Below are positions 41,405 to 53,700 of a stretch of DNA of 64,000 nucleotides, piece by piece. The first letter of the stretch is position 1. Each line of letters starts with the position of its first letter. The notes under the pieces were generated by a model that was not told the origin of the DNA, searched no databases, and saw only the letters and a list, made by a program, of their open reading frames with translations. A program made the translations under genes and the position numbers. Source of the stretch: Ecdyonurus torrentis (lineage: Eukaryota > Arthropoda > Insecta > Ephemeroptera > Heptageniidae); contig OX439135.1 in the NCBI GenBank assembly GCA_949318235.1, forward strand, positions 21,816,501-21,880,500. Reading direction: 5' to 3'.

Positions 41405-41520
41405 ATAAGTAATGTTCGTAAACCCTGTTCTCTTGCACCCAAAAAATGCACATTTTATTTGAATAACCAAAGTTGATGGTCATTTTAGGAGCAGAGAACA
41501 TGGTTTACGAACAGCATTAT
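41405..41520. repeat. MITE family C copy (unit 2)
   Basis: AATGTTCGTAAACCCTGTTC, CTTGCACC...GGAGCAGAGAACATGGTTTA, CGAACAGCATTA; same position in the unit as 36093-36208. Confidence 0.8.
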
Positions 41521-41577
41521 ATACTCAACTTACAAGAGCATTGCATACATGTAATTAATGAATTATTATATGTGTAG

Positions 41578-41701
41578 GTCACATGATCACGTATCATGTT
41601 TGATATTCGCCTTGCTGTCACCATGGAAACCACATGCTACATGTGCGCAGCTTTTTGTGAACCTCGTGACAAACATCTCAGGCTTTAATCAATCAGTTAA
41701 G
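41578..41701 (+). promoter_or_regulatory. Alternative first exon candidate, unit 2
   Basis: Copy of 36268-36380, ending CAATCAGTTAAG|GTAATA. Confidence 0.35.
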
Positions 41702-41720
41702 GTAATATACATTTAAAATA

Positions 41721-41936
41721 GATGGCTCCGCGGAAAACTGAACTATCAATAGCCTCCGTGCGCCTCATATTTGGAACATCTGCGCTCTCCACCTCTATCG
41801 ACTTTGAAGAATCTCTTACCAGCGCTCCATTACAGATCCTTCAATTTTGGGAGAGGCGGAGAGCGCAGATGTTCCAAATTTGAGGCGCGCAGAGACTATA
41901 GATAGTTCAGTTTTCCGCGGAGCTATCGATATATTT
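41721..41936. mobile_element. Hairpin MITE, family R, only in unit 2
   Basis: GATGGCTCCGCGGAAAACTG with AACTATC, and right end GATAGTTCAGTTTTCCGCGG followed by AGCTATC; inner GGAACATCTGCGCTCTCC / GGAGAGCGCAGATGTTCC. It sits just after the GTTAAG|GTAATA donor and is absent from unit 1, so it inserted after the duplication. Confidence 0.88.
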
Positions 41937-41999
41937 ATTTGCACATAATGTGATATAGATAAATATAGCATGATATTGGCTCACCCTCTTATTGGAAAT

Positions 42000-42520
42000 A
42001 TCAGTGCTGACTTTACTTACCTAGGTAGAAGTTCTATGAAGAGGTCGAGATCTCATATAGCACAGAGTTATAGATATAATGTTTACATATAACATATAAC
42101 AAAGCTTTCATCAGTGTAATGGCATTATCAGCACATCACATTGTAGCGTGTAATCAGACTTTGAACACCCATTTACCTCTACTTTGGGCACTTATTTCAA
42201 AATTTTGAAATATGTCATTAAGATCAAAAACAAATTTGAACAATAGTAAGATTCTTCAAATTTCTAAAATGAGGCCCCAAGACAGAGATAATTAGGTGTT
42301 CAAAGTCACCCCAGTTGACTGTACTTATAATGGGACGGTACAGTACAAGACAACACACTTCTCTGTGATGTGTTCAAGTAATTTTCTTCATTGATTGATC
42401 ATGTCATTACAGAAACAAAAGCTCTCAGTTATACAAACATTATACTATAACTCTGTACCACGTGACACCTCCATACAACTTCTACTGTGGAAAGGCCTTT
42501 TCTGATATTTCTATCTTCTC
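42000..42520. repeat. MITE family L copy with inserted sequence
   Basis: AGAAGTTCTATGAAGAGGTC at the left and AAGCTCTCAGTTATACAAAC, CTTCTACTGTGGAAAGGCC at the right; the middle (about 42150-42332) carries another sequence ending CACCCCAGTTGACTGTA. Confidence 0.65.
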
Positions 42521-42813
42521 TTTAATTTAATATTCATCTAACTGCTATGTTTTTTTTTTTTTTTTTTTTTTTTTTCCTTAAATCAATTTTTGTCCAGTTT
42601 TTTCCCCTATTCTTTAAAAATTAACAAATTTTTAATAAACTATTTCTATTTTTTTGTTTCAGATATTCCTACTGTGATTTTCCAGGACAAAACTGTGTGC
42701 CGTAAGTGAATTTTTATGTGACATTTATTACTTCTTATACACTGTACTTATGCCCTTAAATGGTATGTCAATATAATTAAGGACTTAAATGACAGTATAT
42801 TAAAATTATCACA

Positions 42814-44996
42814 ATGGATGTCCCTACTTGTGATGTAGTAAAATCAAACAATAAACGTGAATTAGTATGTGAAAATATTGAAAATAGTAAGAAAATAAAA
42901 CTAAAAAATTGTGATATTGAAAAATACCAAGAAAAACTTGAATCACAAGTAAATCGTGAATTAAATTCTGTGTTAAATAAACAAAATATTGAGAGTGAAA
43001 TTGAGATTGACTTTGATTCTGTTGTCACAATTGAAGCTGAGGTTATTCCTGAAAGAGATATCATTTCTAAAATTGATATTGATGAACCTGAAATTATTGA
43101 AATTGATTGTGAAATAACCCCTGAAAGTTTCAGTAAAACCCCTGAAACTAATTATAAAATAGAACCTGAAGTTATTGAAATTGATTGTGAAATACCTCAT
43201 GAAAGTGTATGTGAAACTCCTGAAATTATTTCCAATGCTGAATTAAACCTGAAAAAATTGAAAATAAAACTGAAATGCCGCCTGAAACTACAAAAAGTGA
43301 AAAACATGAGATTGAAATTGTAGCAGAACCACCCTCTGAAACTGTAGATTCAGAAGTTGAAATAATAGAACTTGATTCTGAAACTATTGATTCAGATCAT
43401 AAAGTTGATATCAAATCTGAAATATTTTCTGAAACTATAAATTCAGAAGATGAAATTATTGAACCTGGAATTGTATCTAAAATTGAAATTGATTCTGAAA
43501 CTATAATTAAAACTGAAACTGAAATACAAATTGAATCTGAAATTCATGAAACTAATATTGAACCTGAATTAATTTGTGGTATAAATTATGAACAATTTGA
43601 TCTGCCAATAACAAATAAAAATGCTGAATCAAACGAAATGTCTGATACAATAAACGACATGTCGGATACAACAAATGAAACGTCTGTTATAACAAATGAA
43701 ATGTCTGATACAACAAACGAAACATCTGTTACAACAAATGAAATGTCTGATACAACAAACGAACCATCTGATACTACAAACAAAGTTATTTTTGTAAAAA
43801 CAGTCACAGAAAAAAATGAAACAAATAATATTACAAATTTAAATTATAAAATTTTATATTTATGCCCAAACTGTAATACAGTTCATTGTAATGAATTAAA
43901 ATGTAAATCATTCAATGAACATTTACATGATTCATGTTTAAATAATTTAAAATTATTATATAATTGTTTAGATTGTGATATAAAATTTGTTGATACGGTA
44001 TTTTTAGAAGAACATATATGTAAAAAAAGAAAAGATAACAGTGTTGTAATAAAAAAATATCGGTGCAAAAATATTCACTGTGGAATAATACTCTCAACCA
44101 GAAAACTATGTGAACGACATAACTTAAATATGCATTATAAGATAAATGCAAGTATAGATGTAAATTATTCTGTAACTTATCAATGTACTACATGTTTTGG
44201 AAACTTTAATACTAAAAAAGAGTTAGATAAACATGAAATTTATGCACCGTTTTGTACAAAGCTACATAAAAAATGCGGTGCAAGCTGTAGAGGTACTAAT
44301 ATTGATATGGATAGTAGAATTATTGTCAAAAAAGAAAAAATTACATCTAATTCTACCGTTACTGCAACTAAGATGGTAGATATTTACAAAGATAATTATA
44401 GTAAAATTAATTTACTATTAATATTTTGTAGTTATTGTGCATCAGTATCTAAAGATATAAAATGTATTAAAAATCATATTCTTGCAAAACATGCTGACGT
44501 ATCGTTAGAAAGATATAAAATAAGTTATGTTATTAAGAAAATATATAAATGTAATATGTGTGAAAATTCATATTGTAGAAATGAAGAAATATTTAAAAAA
44601 CATTTATATTATCAACATAATATTTTAGGTTTAAATTCTAATGAAATTTCTCAAGACGTAATAGGAAATGAATTAGGTAGTATAGTAAAATTAAAAAAAG
44701 AAACTGTATATGCAAAATATAATTATTTAGAATTAGTACCTGGATATAATTATTTTTTAAAAGACAGTTTTTTTTGTCGTAGATGCTCAACTGGAGTGAT
44801 TGATTTAAAACATGGATCAGTACATTTAAAAAGTAAACATCCTGATATTTTAGATCCATATAATAGTGAGTCATATTTTATGCATGTACAAAATGAGAAA
44901 TATAAATGTACAATTTGTGAACAAGAAGTTAAAGATCGAGTTAGACATACTGAAATGTATCATAAAAGTGGTGTAATTGTTGTTGCTGTTAGTTAA
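42814..44996 (+). pseudogene. Gene D: frameshifted duplicate of gene C
   Basis: The first frame, 42814-43323, follows gene C closely for about 142 codons. Then at 43241 GCTGAATTAAAC replaces GCTGAAATTAAAC of gene C (one A lost), and it reads 20-odd unrelated residues to a stop. The original frame continues open to 44996 with all eight fingers intact (CPNC...HLHDSC through CTIC...HTEMYH). With the one base restored the product would be 727 aa. A downstream ATG at 43275 could start a 573-aa protein that keeps the fingers and EPELICGINYEQFD. A local expansion of NEMSDTTNETSV repeats is present (about 43636-43780). Untranslated exon 42663-42701 and acceptor GACAG at 42795 match gene C. A sequencing error is possible, though the run is not a long homopolymer. 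Confidence 0.85.
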
Positions 44997-45023
44997 ATTG
45001 TAATTGCACCTGGTGACCATGTT

Positions 45024-45655
45024 TATGTCAAAGTTGTAGCAAATAATACATTGTGTATCTTGTTTTTGTCATGATAAGCAAATGGCGGCTAATTATTTCA
45101 AGTGAAATTATTATGAGTGCCCCAAACGTTCCATCTGACACAGTAAACCCTATATATGTAGATGGAACATTTGACGAGCTTGTGACAAATTTACTTGATA
45201 CATTTTGTGACGACGGAGATTTTTTTTTTTTACTTTTTTTTTTATACATTAAGTAATACTGTACACATGTGTATCTATTTTTTTCTAATGGTAAGTAATA
45301 TGTTGTGTACCTGTTTTTTATATTTTTTTTAACGCTAAGCAATATGTGTACAGTATCTATAGTTTTTATTTTATAATTATTTTTTTTAAAGTTGTTTCTG
45401 GACATAATGAGATGACGGTGGACTTACACATATTGCTCACCAAAAAAAAAAAAAAAAAAAAAAAAAATGGGTTACACATTTTGCATATTATATAAAAAAA
45501 AAACTAGATACACTTATTAATGCTGTTCGTAAACCCTGTTCTCTTGCACCAAAAAATGCGCATTCCATTTGAATAAACCATAAGCGATCATCATTTTTGG
45601 TGCAGAGAACAGGGTGTTTACGAACAGCATTATTGTTTGCTACAACTTTGATATA
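45024..45655. repeat. MITE family K copy, 3' of gene D
   Basis: ATGTCAAAGTTGTAGCAAAT ... TTTGCTACAACTTTGATATA, shorter than the unit 1 copy. Contains two long A or T tracts and a nested MITE C at 45520-45630. Confidence 0.75.
45520..45630. mobile_element. MITE family C, near-perfect copy nested in MITE K
   Basis: ATGCTGTTCGTAAACCCTGT with TCTCTTGCACCAAAAA, and complement TTTTTGGTGCAGAGAACAGG with GTGTTTACGAACAGCAT. The matching place in unit 1 (about 41090) reads straight through (CACATATTGTTTGC), an empty site. The best preserved hairpin of the family. Confidence 0.9.
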
Positions 45656-45770
45656 TGTATTTGAATGAAATGTGAATTTAAGTTTCCTTTCAAAGGACCC
45701 ACTTCCAATGAAAAATAAATAAATATAAACATTCTTAAAATGCATTTCTTATGGAAAAATCGTTATCAAT

Positions 45771-46211
45771 AGAACAACATTAAAAAAAAAACAACTAAAG
45801 TGGTCAATTATTATAAAGATTTGTGTTTGTAAACCTTATTTTTTATATTTAGAACCATGAAAAAATGACAAACACCACGCAGGTGATTTTTAGTGCCTCT
45901 TGTTGTAAATTTAAATAAAAACAATAATGATCCAGTGCTTAAAAAAAATCTGAAAAAATAAAAATAAAATAGGCCTATATAAATTAACAAAAAATTAAGA
46001 AATTAAGTTATTTCAGAAAATAAAAAGAAAGAAAAAAATATAGTCATTGTCAGTGTAAAAAAAAAAGTATTTATTGAAAAAAATATTACTTACGCACGTT
46101 ATATGTAAATAACTGAAATCCATTTGTCAAGAATTTATTATTTGCTTCCTTTTTTTTTTTTTTTTTTTTTTTCCTTAATTTTTGTTTGTTCGATCCTTCG
46201 TTCGTTCGTTC

Positions 46212-46263
<52 letters not shown>

Positions 46264-46438
46264 CTAGAAAACAAAGTAATAAAAGTCAGTCAATTTCCAT
46301 TACTTTTAATTATAGAATTTTAAACTTCTGTATACCATGCCATAATTAAGTCAATATAGGATGTGCTAAACAATATTTTTCAAAATTACTTGTTAAGATT
46401 GATAAAATCAATTCACATCATAAAAAACTATTCTCATT

Positions 46439-46474
<36 letters not shown>

Positions 46475-47038
46475 CATATGTTGAAGATTTTTGCGCATTA
46501 TATTTTCAAGACATCCTGCTTTAATGCTTCATCCTTTGAAATAATATCTGAAATAATAATATAAACACGCACACACAAACACATAAGAAAGTTGGGTAGT
46601 CTATCAATTGGTGGATCCGAGCCCACAATGTTGAAATTATGCACTAGCCTTTACATTCATAAAGTAATAGCTGAGAGAAAAAAACTAAGCTCATAATAAT
46701 GTAAATATTTATTGAGCTTAAGTAACAACAGAAATATTAGTTTGTTCTGTGTTGTTTGGCTCTTTAACAATGATTAGCTGCAAAAAAAAAAAAAAAAAAA
46801 AAAAGCTATCAGTTATATTATAAAAAAGTCATTAAGCACATATAAAGCTTAGCATCTTATTTTACTGTAAATATTTACATGTTTAAATAGGTATAACTTA
46901 CCAAGATAAAACTGAAGTTTCAAAATTACATATTGTTGATGCCAAACTTCCAAGTAATAAGGAAAGTATATTATAATGACACATAGAGTTGTCTGGGAAC
47001 AAGAAAGTTGTGTGTGTGTGATCTGTGATTACATGCAT
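45771..47038. other. AT-rich, long T and A tracts, no gene
   Basis: Includes T runs at 46149-46172, 46217-46261 and 46442-46474 and a GTTCGTTCGTTC patch at 46199-46214. No coding sequence seen. Confidence 0.6.
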
Positions 47039-47246
47039 TTTGTAACTGCACAGCATTTGGCAGCAATGTAATCAGCCTGCCTATATGTTTCCACAGTTTC
47101 TCTATAAGCTGTCATGGCAAATACCGGGCTGTGTATTAGGCTGTACTCAGCCCACGTGTTTTTGTGGTTCCTGTTTTGTGCCTGTCGATAAGACTTAAGA
47201 TTTGATGGGACTTGGGTAAAGGTGACGCACAATAATGCCGTTATTA
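47039..47246 (+). mobile_element. SINE family 1, 5'-truncated copy
   Basis: CAGCCTGCCTATATGTTTCC, CAGTTTCTCTATAAGCTGTC, ATGGCAAATACCGGGCTGTG and a tail with GATAAGACTTAAG match the sense strand of 3216-3606. The tRNA head is missing. Confidence 0.8.
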
Positions 47247-47274
47247 TTATTATTATTATTTTTTTTTTTTTTTT

Positions 47275-47590
47275 GAAGGCGTAAAACACCTTGAATAAAA
47301 AACTTGCCTAATATCCCAACATACCCAAATATCAACATTATTTTGGCCGGAGTCATCGATTTCTAATTTATTTTCCATTTACAAAATGTCAGTTGCGGGT
47401 TTATTACGTCACAGCTCGCCTGTTTCCACGCGCGTGGACCAGGCGAGCTGTGACGTAATAAACCCGCAACTGACATTTTGTAAATAGAAAATAAATTAGA
47501 AATCAATGACTCGCCGGCCAAAACAATGTTGATATTTGGGTATGTTAGGATATTAGGCAAGTTTTTTATTCAAGGTGTTCTACGCCTTTC
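47275..47590. mobile_element. MITE family A, well-preserved copy
   Basis: About 150-bp arms: GGCGTAAAACACCTTGAA, GGCCGGAGTCATCGATTTCT, TTACAAAATGTCAGTTGCGG, TATTACGTCACAGCTCGCC, and complementary right arm ending TTCAAGGTGTTCTACGCC. Loop of about 15 bp (TGTTTCCACGCGCGTGG). Stem close to perfect. Confidence 0.9.
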
Positions 47591-48039
47591 AGTGTTAATT
47601 TATAGATTTGTATTTTTTGTAAACGATTGATAAAATTCCATTTTTAGCATTTATGCATGAATTTGCTACACATTTTTTAATCTTTCCTATAAATTAATAA
47701 CACACATAAACACGAAATTTGTATATTTTTAATTCATCAACAAAAATTTAAATAATTATTTTAATTAAAAAAATTGTGTTTTTTTTTTCTTTCTTTTTGT
47801 ACAAACTGTGATTCATTAAAAATATGAAATGTGTATTTTTTTTCTTGTTTCTCCTGCTGTTAAAAATAATAAAACAGCAACATATTGAAATGTAACTCTG
47901 TAAAAAGTATGAATATATTATCTGCTGTAAATTTTCATGACAAATTGATTGCGGCAAAAGAGCCACATCAAAAGTTTTATATTTTTAAATTTATTTGTTG
48001 TATATTACATGTATTGTGCTAAAAAAAAATTAATAAAAA

Positions 48040-48430
48040 ACATGACTTCAAAATGTGGTCTAGTGGATGCGTGTCTGACTCGTCCGCGAGGGGTCACGGG
48101 TTCGATTCCCGGCAGAGGCAAAGTTTATCAATAAGCTTTGTCCACCGGAAATACACAGTGCATTCGGGAGGTGGAAGGGATATCTCAGGGTATTCCTCTA
48201 CCGACTTCCTGACCGAGGTTTCCATGGTTTCCTCGGTATGTAAAGGCGAATGCCGGGAAGAAATTGCCAGGCCATGGCCGACCCGCCATGGAAGAACCCG
48301 CGAATCTTATGATAGGGTTTCGGAAGTCTCGGGAGTGTAAATTCAGTATAAAAGCAATGTAAATATGTAAATAAATAGCATAAGTTGTACCTCGCCTAGA
48401 GGTTTGATAGAAAAAAAAAAAAATAAAAAA
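48040..48430 (+). mobile_element. tRNA-derived SINE (family 2), full length
   Basis: tRNA-like head with A-box-like TGGTCTAGTGG and B-box GGTTCGATTCC, ending GAGGC. The body includes GCATTCGGGAGGTGG, GGTTTCCATGGTTTCCTC, GGCGAATGCCGGG and GGCCATGGCCGACCCG, and the tail is A-rich from 48409. It is not a working tRNA gene: the 3' acceptor strand is not complementary. The body is partly shared with SINE family 1. Confidence 0.85.
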
Positions 48431-48583
48431 TAAAATATACAGCTTTTTTTTTTTCTTCGTAGAAAACAAGAATTAATTATAATAAATATTCTGTAGCTTC
48501 ATAATTTATGATACCTATTATGCAGTTTTAAAGAAATATTATATTTAACATGTGTTTGCTTTTACGTTTTTTTACATAAATGT

Positions 48584-48585
<2 letters not shown>

Positions 48586-48661
<76 letters not shown>
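48586..48661. repeat. (GA)n microsatellite
   Basis: About 38 perfect GA units. Confidence 0.97.
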
Positions 48662-48665
<4 letters not shown>

Positions 48666-48738
48666 AACTTGAAAGAAAATTTTACTATCTTACCAGTTTG
48701 CTTGTTATAAACCATTTTATTGTTCTATTCACAATGGA

Positions 48739-48966
48739 GGATGGAGGTTATCGGTTTAAATAAAAATGTTTAAAATTGACTATTGCTTTAAACACGTAAA
48801 AATATATCTAGTATTTCTCATTTAAATTTCTCCAAAATCGGTGGAGTAGTTTTCTCATATAATCGCAAAAAAAAAAAACGTGTTTTTCCCCGTAAGCGTA
48901 ATGTTAAATTAGGGGAACCTTAGCTTTCCCCGCGTCTCCCCGCGCGCTTAACCGATAACCTCCATT
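48739..48966 (+). mobile_element. MITE family H, full-length copy
   Basis: ATGGAGGTTATCGGTTTAAA ... GCGCGCTTAACCGATAACCTCCAT. Terminal inverted repeat about 19 bp. Inside: CACGTAAAAATATATCTAGT and TTTAAATTTCTCCAAAATCG. Confidence 0.88.
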
Positions 48967-49210
48967 GAAATAAGTTAACTACTGAATCGTATATTATAAT
49001 ACTATACACACAAAGTACTTTTTTTATAATTATACTGTATAATACATTATGACATATAATTAGGATTAAATTTAACTTGATCCAATATTTCACTATCACA
49101 ATAAAATTCACGACTTTTGCATTAGAAACTTTTTTTCATTGTTGCAAAAACTTATTTAGTGATGGAAGCAAAAATTCATATAGAAAAAGCATTGAGTATA
49201 ATATGAACAT

Positions 49211-49664
49211 TGAGGAAGGTGAATTTTTTTAACCCCCTCTTTTTATTACATTTTTGAAAAGAGCGTTAAAAATTTTGGATGCGCTATTTTTTTAGGACGA
49301 TTGGAGCATGGGAAGTATTTTTAATTAATTTTTGAAAATTGACCTAAAAAGCCTGTGATGTCATCAATCGGGCATTTATTTCGGAAAGTATTGACTGTAG
49401 AAGGTTCATTAGCCAGTTTTTTGAAATCCTGAGGACGAGTTGATTTCAATAAACTGGTTACTGAACCTCGAACGATTAGTATTTGGCAAGAAAAAAGTGG
49501 ACTGATGACATCACAGGCTTTCAAGGTTGATTTTCAAAAATTAATTAAAAATACTTCGCATGCTCCGCAATCGTCCTAAGAAAAAATAGCGCTTCAAAAT
49601 TTTTTAAAGCTCTTTCCAAAAATATCATAAATTCAACAAAAAAATTTTCAATTCACCTTCCTCA
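49211..49664. mobile_element. Large imperfect hairpin MITE, about 450 bp
   Basis: TGAGGAAGGTGAATT / AATTCACCTTCCTCA ends, then TTAATTAATTTTTGAAAATT, AAGCCTGTGATGTCATCA and its complement TGATGACATCACAGGCTTTC in the other arm. Single copy in this window. Confidence 0.85.
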
Positions 49665-50128
49665 TTTAATCATAACAATGAAAAAATTCCAATTAATGCA
49701 AATCTTGAATTCCAATGATTTTTACTAAAATCAATATAATAGCAAAATTTACAATTTAATGTATATTTATTTTATACCTAAATTTTTTAAATAATAATCG
49801 TTGACATAAATATGTATACAAATAACGCAAAAACAATAAAATTACCTTTAATGAAAAAAAAATCAATAATAATATATTAGCAATAGTTCTTATCTGGTGT
49901 GTATAAAGTAACAATACATAATTTTGATGAACAGAAAGAAGAAAAAAAAATCATTGAATGTTCATGATATATTCGAGGAAGTATGAGTTGATATAACAAA
50001 CAACAATAACAAAAAAATTCATATAATAATATATGATTACATTCACTTTAAGATGCTTCAAATAATGAAAAGTATTATATTTATCCATTAGTCTGTGAGA
50101 GCTTACAATAATTCAGGGTCATATTTAC

Positions 50129-50161
<33 letters not shown>

Positions 50162-50574
50162 AGGTCAAGGATATGAAGATGAAAAATAATATTGAAAAAA
50201 ATAAGATCAAATTATCAGATAATATTTTTGAGTTAAAGTATTTTATCTGATTTTTTTCTCTTAATATTTTTCTTATTTATCTTTTTTTTTTCTTAACAAA
50301 AGGTTATAAGCCGGATATATGTTTTTTTATGCATGTATTGTTAATAAAATTGTTAAAAATTTAGCTATATAGGATGTTTGTTTATTTAACAAAAAGGTTT
50401 ATTATGTTATCACTATGGGTGGTTAAATATTTTGTGATCTTGTTCTTGTTTAATTTTAAAGTAACGTTATTTTAAAAGAAAATATTAGAGTTATATTATA
50501 TGTGCAAATATAATTGAATTAATTAAGCTTGTTTTTCTATTTTGGTTGACAATATAATTATAAATTTGCGTACT
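49665..50574. other. AT-rich, no gene
   Basis: A run at 50129-50156 and otherwise unstructured AT-rich sequence. Confidence 0.6.
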
Positions 50575-50806
50575 TAAAGACGTAGAACACTTTGAACACA
50601 TGTCTAATATCCTAACATACCTAAATATCAACGTTGATTTGGCCAGAGTCACTGATTTCTTATTTATTTTCCATTCACAAGCCCGCAGCTGTAATCTTGT
50701 GAATGGAAAATAAATTAGAAATCAATGACTCTGACCAAATCATCGTTGATATTTAGGTTAGGATATAAGACATGTTTTTTGGTTCAAGGTGTTCTACGCC
50801 TTTAAT
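50575..50806. mobile_element. MITE family A, short copy
   Basis: AAGACGTAGAACACTTTGAA, AACGTTGATTTGGCCAGAGT and complementary half ending TTCAAGGTGTTCTACGCCTT. The central region is shortened to about 20 bp. Confidence 0.88.
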
Positions 50807-53097
50807 TAAACATTTTATGGTGGTAAATTTGTTTAAATTTTATGTATATATAGGAATGAAATTTTATTTGGTAACTAAGAATTTGCAGAACTAAGCATTT
50901 TGGTATGTTTCGAATTAATTTCAAATAACAATTTTAAATAAAACTTTTTTTAATTGTAGTATAGCTTATTTATTTTTATAATTTTTTTAAATGTATGACA
51001 AATTGCAGTAATTAATAAAAAAAATCTTTTTCAAACTTAAATAATAATAAATAATAAATAAAATCATGCTTATTTTTTCAATTGTCTCTGATTTTTTCTA
51101 ATAATAATATATATTTATTCAAAACAATTTTTGTTATTTTATAGTCAAATATTGTTGTATTTATAGTCAAGTATGGCGTCGAAGCGCAAGCTTAAATTTA
51201 AGTGTAAGAACACCTATATAATTTAGAAATGTCAAAAAATTAGAAGTTGAAAAGTAAGGGGTAGTTCCGTGTATGATACTTTTTTCCCCCCCCCGAAAAG
51301 AAAAAAAGAAAAATGCAGCCACCATAAAATCGACAACACGCATTAAAAGAGAAATTGTAAATTACAATAATTTTAGACACAATTATCGATAATATTTTGT
51401 ATACAAGCAACATGCAAAATATTGTGAAAGATTGTGATTTCAAACACTCTTTCTGTGTGGCTATTGAACTCGACAAATATTTGAGAGGTAGGAGGGGGAA
51501 CCCGTATATTAGTTGTTTGTTTTTTTTATATGCAAATTATCACATTAAAATATTATTCAAAATATTTTATAGCAATTGTAATAATGTAAGTCATTATTTA
51601 TATTATTATTATTTATTATAATGATTATATTTTGTAATAATAATAATATTTAAATATCAAAGAAATAAACTTTTTTTTTTCTTGTCATGCAATATATATT
51701 TATTGTATGTATAGTATTCAAAGATCAAGTACATTTATAAATCTCTGTATTAGGGTTCAGTAAAATGATTCATACTCGTCAAATATTAATTGCAGTAGGA
51801 GTATATGGTATGGCGATGCTCCTACGTAATATGTTTTAATATTATAATATATTTCTCATAAATTATATGACATAACAGGAAATTATGTAAATTTAAATGT
51901 TAAGTTATATTTTTGTCAATATATTTTTTTATATACGCGGTGCATAAATACACGTAATAATTATGCTTGCTCAATTTTAGTTTATCATTTATGCATAACA
52001 ACATAATTTATGCTTTTAAAATAAAATTTATGGTAGCTATATTATACTGTATAGCATAATTATTTGTATTTTATATTAGCAACATTTCTGCTACTAAAAC
52101 ATAAATTCAGCGTGAACTACGTAGTTTTATTCTATATTCGTGTACATTTTCTGAAAGAGTTTACTCTTTATTCCTTTTTTTTTTTTTTTTTTTTTTTTTT
52201 ATTTTTATTTTTTTGCGACGATAGATAGATAATTATAATAATAAAATAAAAAGTTCCTGTCAATATTTTTAATTAAATATATAGGGTTCTCAGGATATAG
52301 TGCTATCAAAAGACAATATAGGATGTAAAAAATATCAATTTTCAAACATTTTGCTTTAAAAATTGTTAAATAGTCTTTAAAAATCTGAAAAAGGAAAAAA
52401 CAAATATAATAAAAATTTAACCTTATCATTAGGAGCAATATTTGTTTTCTCGTAGGATCTAATTTATTTATTATAAAATTAACTGGTAAACGGACTTACT
52501 AAATGATATTTGCATCATTTTCCTTTATTTAATTTCAAAATAAGTAAAAAAAAAAAATAATAATAATAATACATCCAGTCCCCCACCCCCCAAAAAAAAG
52601 ACCTCACTATAAAGAAAGTTGAACAAATAATCATCTCAAAGTCAAGTTTTTTTCCGTATATATAATATGCAATACAAATAACAATAGTATCTCAATAGCA
52701 AAGATGATTGATAAGTATAGATACTTTATGAAACATGATGAGGTTCAAGCATCATTAAATTTACAAAAAAATATATTTTTATCTCTATTTTATCAATAAA
52801 GGATGAGAGATGATTATTACAAATTATATAGATTTCAAAACAAATACCTAAGATCAATTTCTCTTCCTGTATTTTCCCACCCACTCAATTGCAAATTATC
52901 AATCAAAATAATAAATCATGATATACCTTGAATCAATATCTCTTTTATATTTTTTAAAGGAATAGTTCATTGTTAAAGAAGGTATTTGTTTTTAGAATTT
53001 GTTTCTAGATATCTTTCTTCAGTACTAATAAGTTTCACTTTCAGTAAAACATTGAGACAAAATTTTTAAAGAAATTTACTTGAAAATTATAGGTTTT
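50807..53097. other. AT-rich intergenic DNA, no gene
   Basis: A family G-like word (GTATGGCGTCGAAGCG) at about 51171 and a T run at 52176-52200 are the only landmarks. No open frame looks coding. Confidence 0.6.
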
Positions 53098-53700
53098 CAG
53101 ACGTCATACTGAATGCGCTTTGACGCCATACTGGAGCAATGAATAACATATATTGCTCAGCATATAGGGTGTGTACGCATGACATCATTCTGAGTGCTTT
53201 TCGATGCTCGTCTTGAGCAATGAATAACATTGCTCAGCATAGGACAAACGTAGTTTTGGGCTATTTTCTTTGGTAAAATTAGCTATTTTTTGGTTATTAT
53301 TATTATTTTTTGCATACTTGAGGTACTAATTCAACCTGCTAACAGCATCAATGCTCTCAAAAAAGTTGTGAAGTATTTTTAAACTGGCAAAATGTGCCAT
53401 TTTCCTATACCAGTCAATGTTATTTAGTACTCACTAATGGCGTTGACTTTAACATGAATGAAACCACCCTATAGGACAAATGTGGTTTTTATAGCTTTTT
53501 TCTTTAGAAAATTGCGTAATGTTTTTATTATTAATATTTTTCTTGCATTTTTGAAAACATAATTCAACCTAAATCCATGCTCTAAAAAATATTGCTCAAG
53601 TATTTATAAACTGGCAAAATGTGTTCTTTTCCCATACTGGCCCATGTTATTTAGTGCTCACTTATGGCGTCGACTTTAATATGAATGCAAACACCCAATA
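53098..53700 (+). mobile_element. MITE family G: fragment, full copy and fragment in tandem
   Basis: 53098-53163 is a left-end fragment; 53164-53475 is complete (ATAGGGTGTGTACGCATGAC to AAACCACCCTATAG); 53476-53700 repeats the part from GGACAAATGTGG to the right end. All are in the same orientation. Confidence 0.8.

Larger units (their letters stand above)
41362..45770 (+). repeat. Tandem duplication, unit 2 (holds gene D)
   Basis: Starts in a G run followed by GGTATTTACTGTCTGAATCA, as unit 1 does at about 36060, and similarity continues to CATTTCTTATGGAAAAATCG at 45765. Confidence 0.85.

Noticed and set aside
48050..48125. Functional tRNA gene
   Set aside because: It has A- and B-box-like promoter words but the acceptor ends do not pair, and it continues into a SINE body and A-rich tail.
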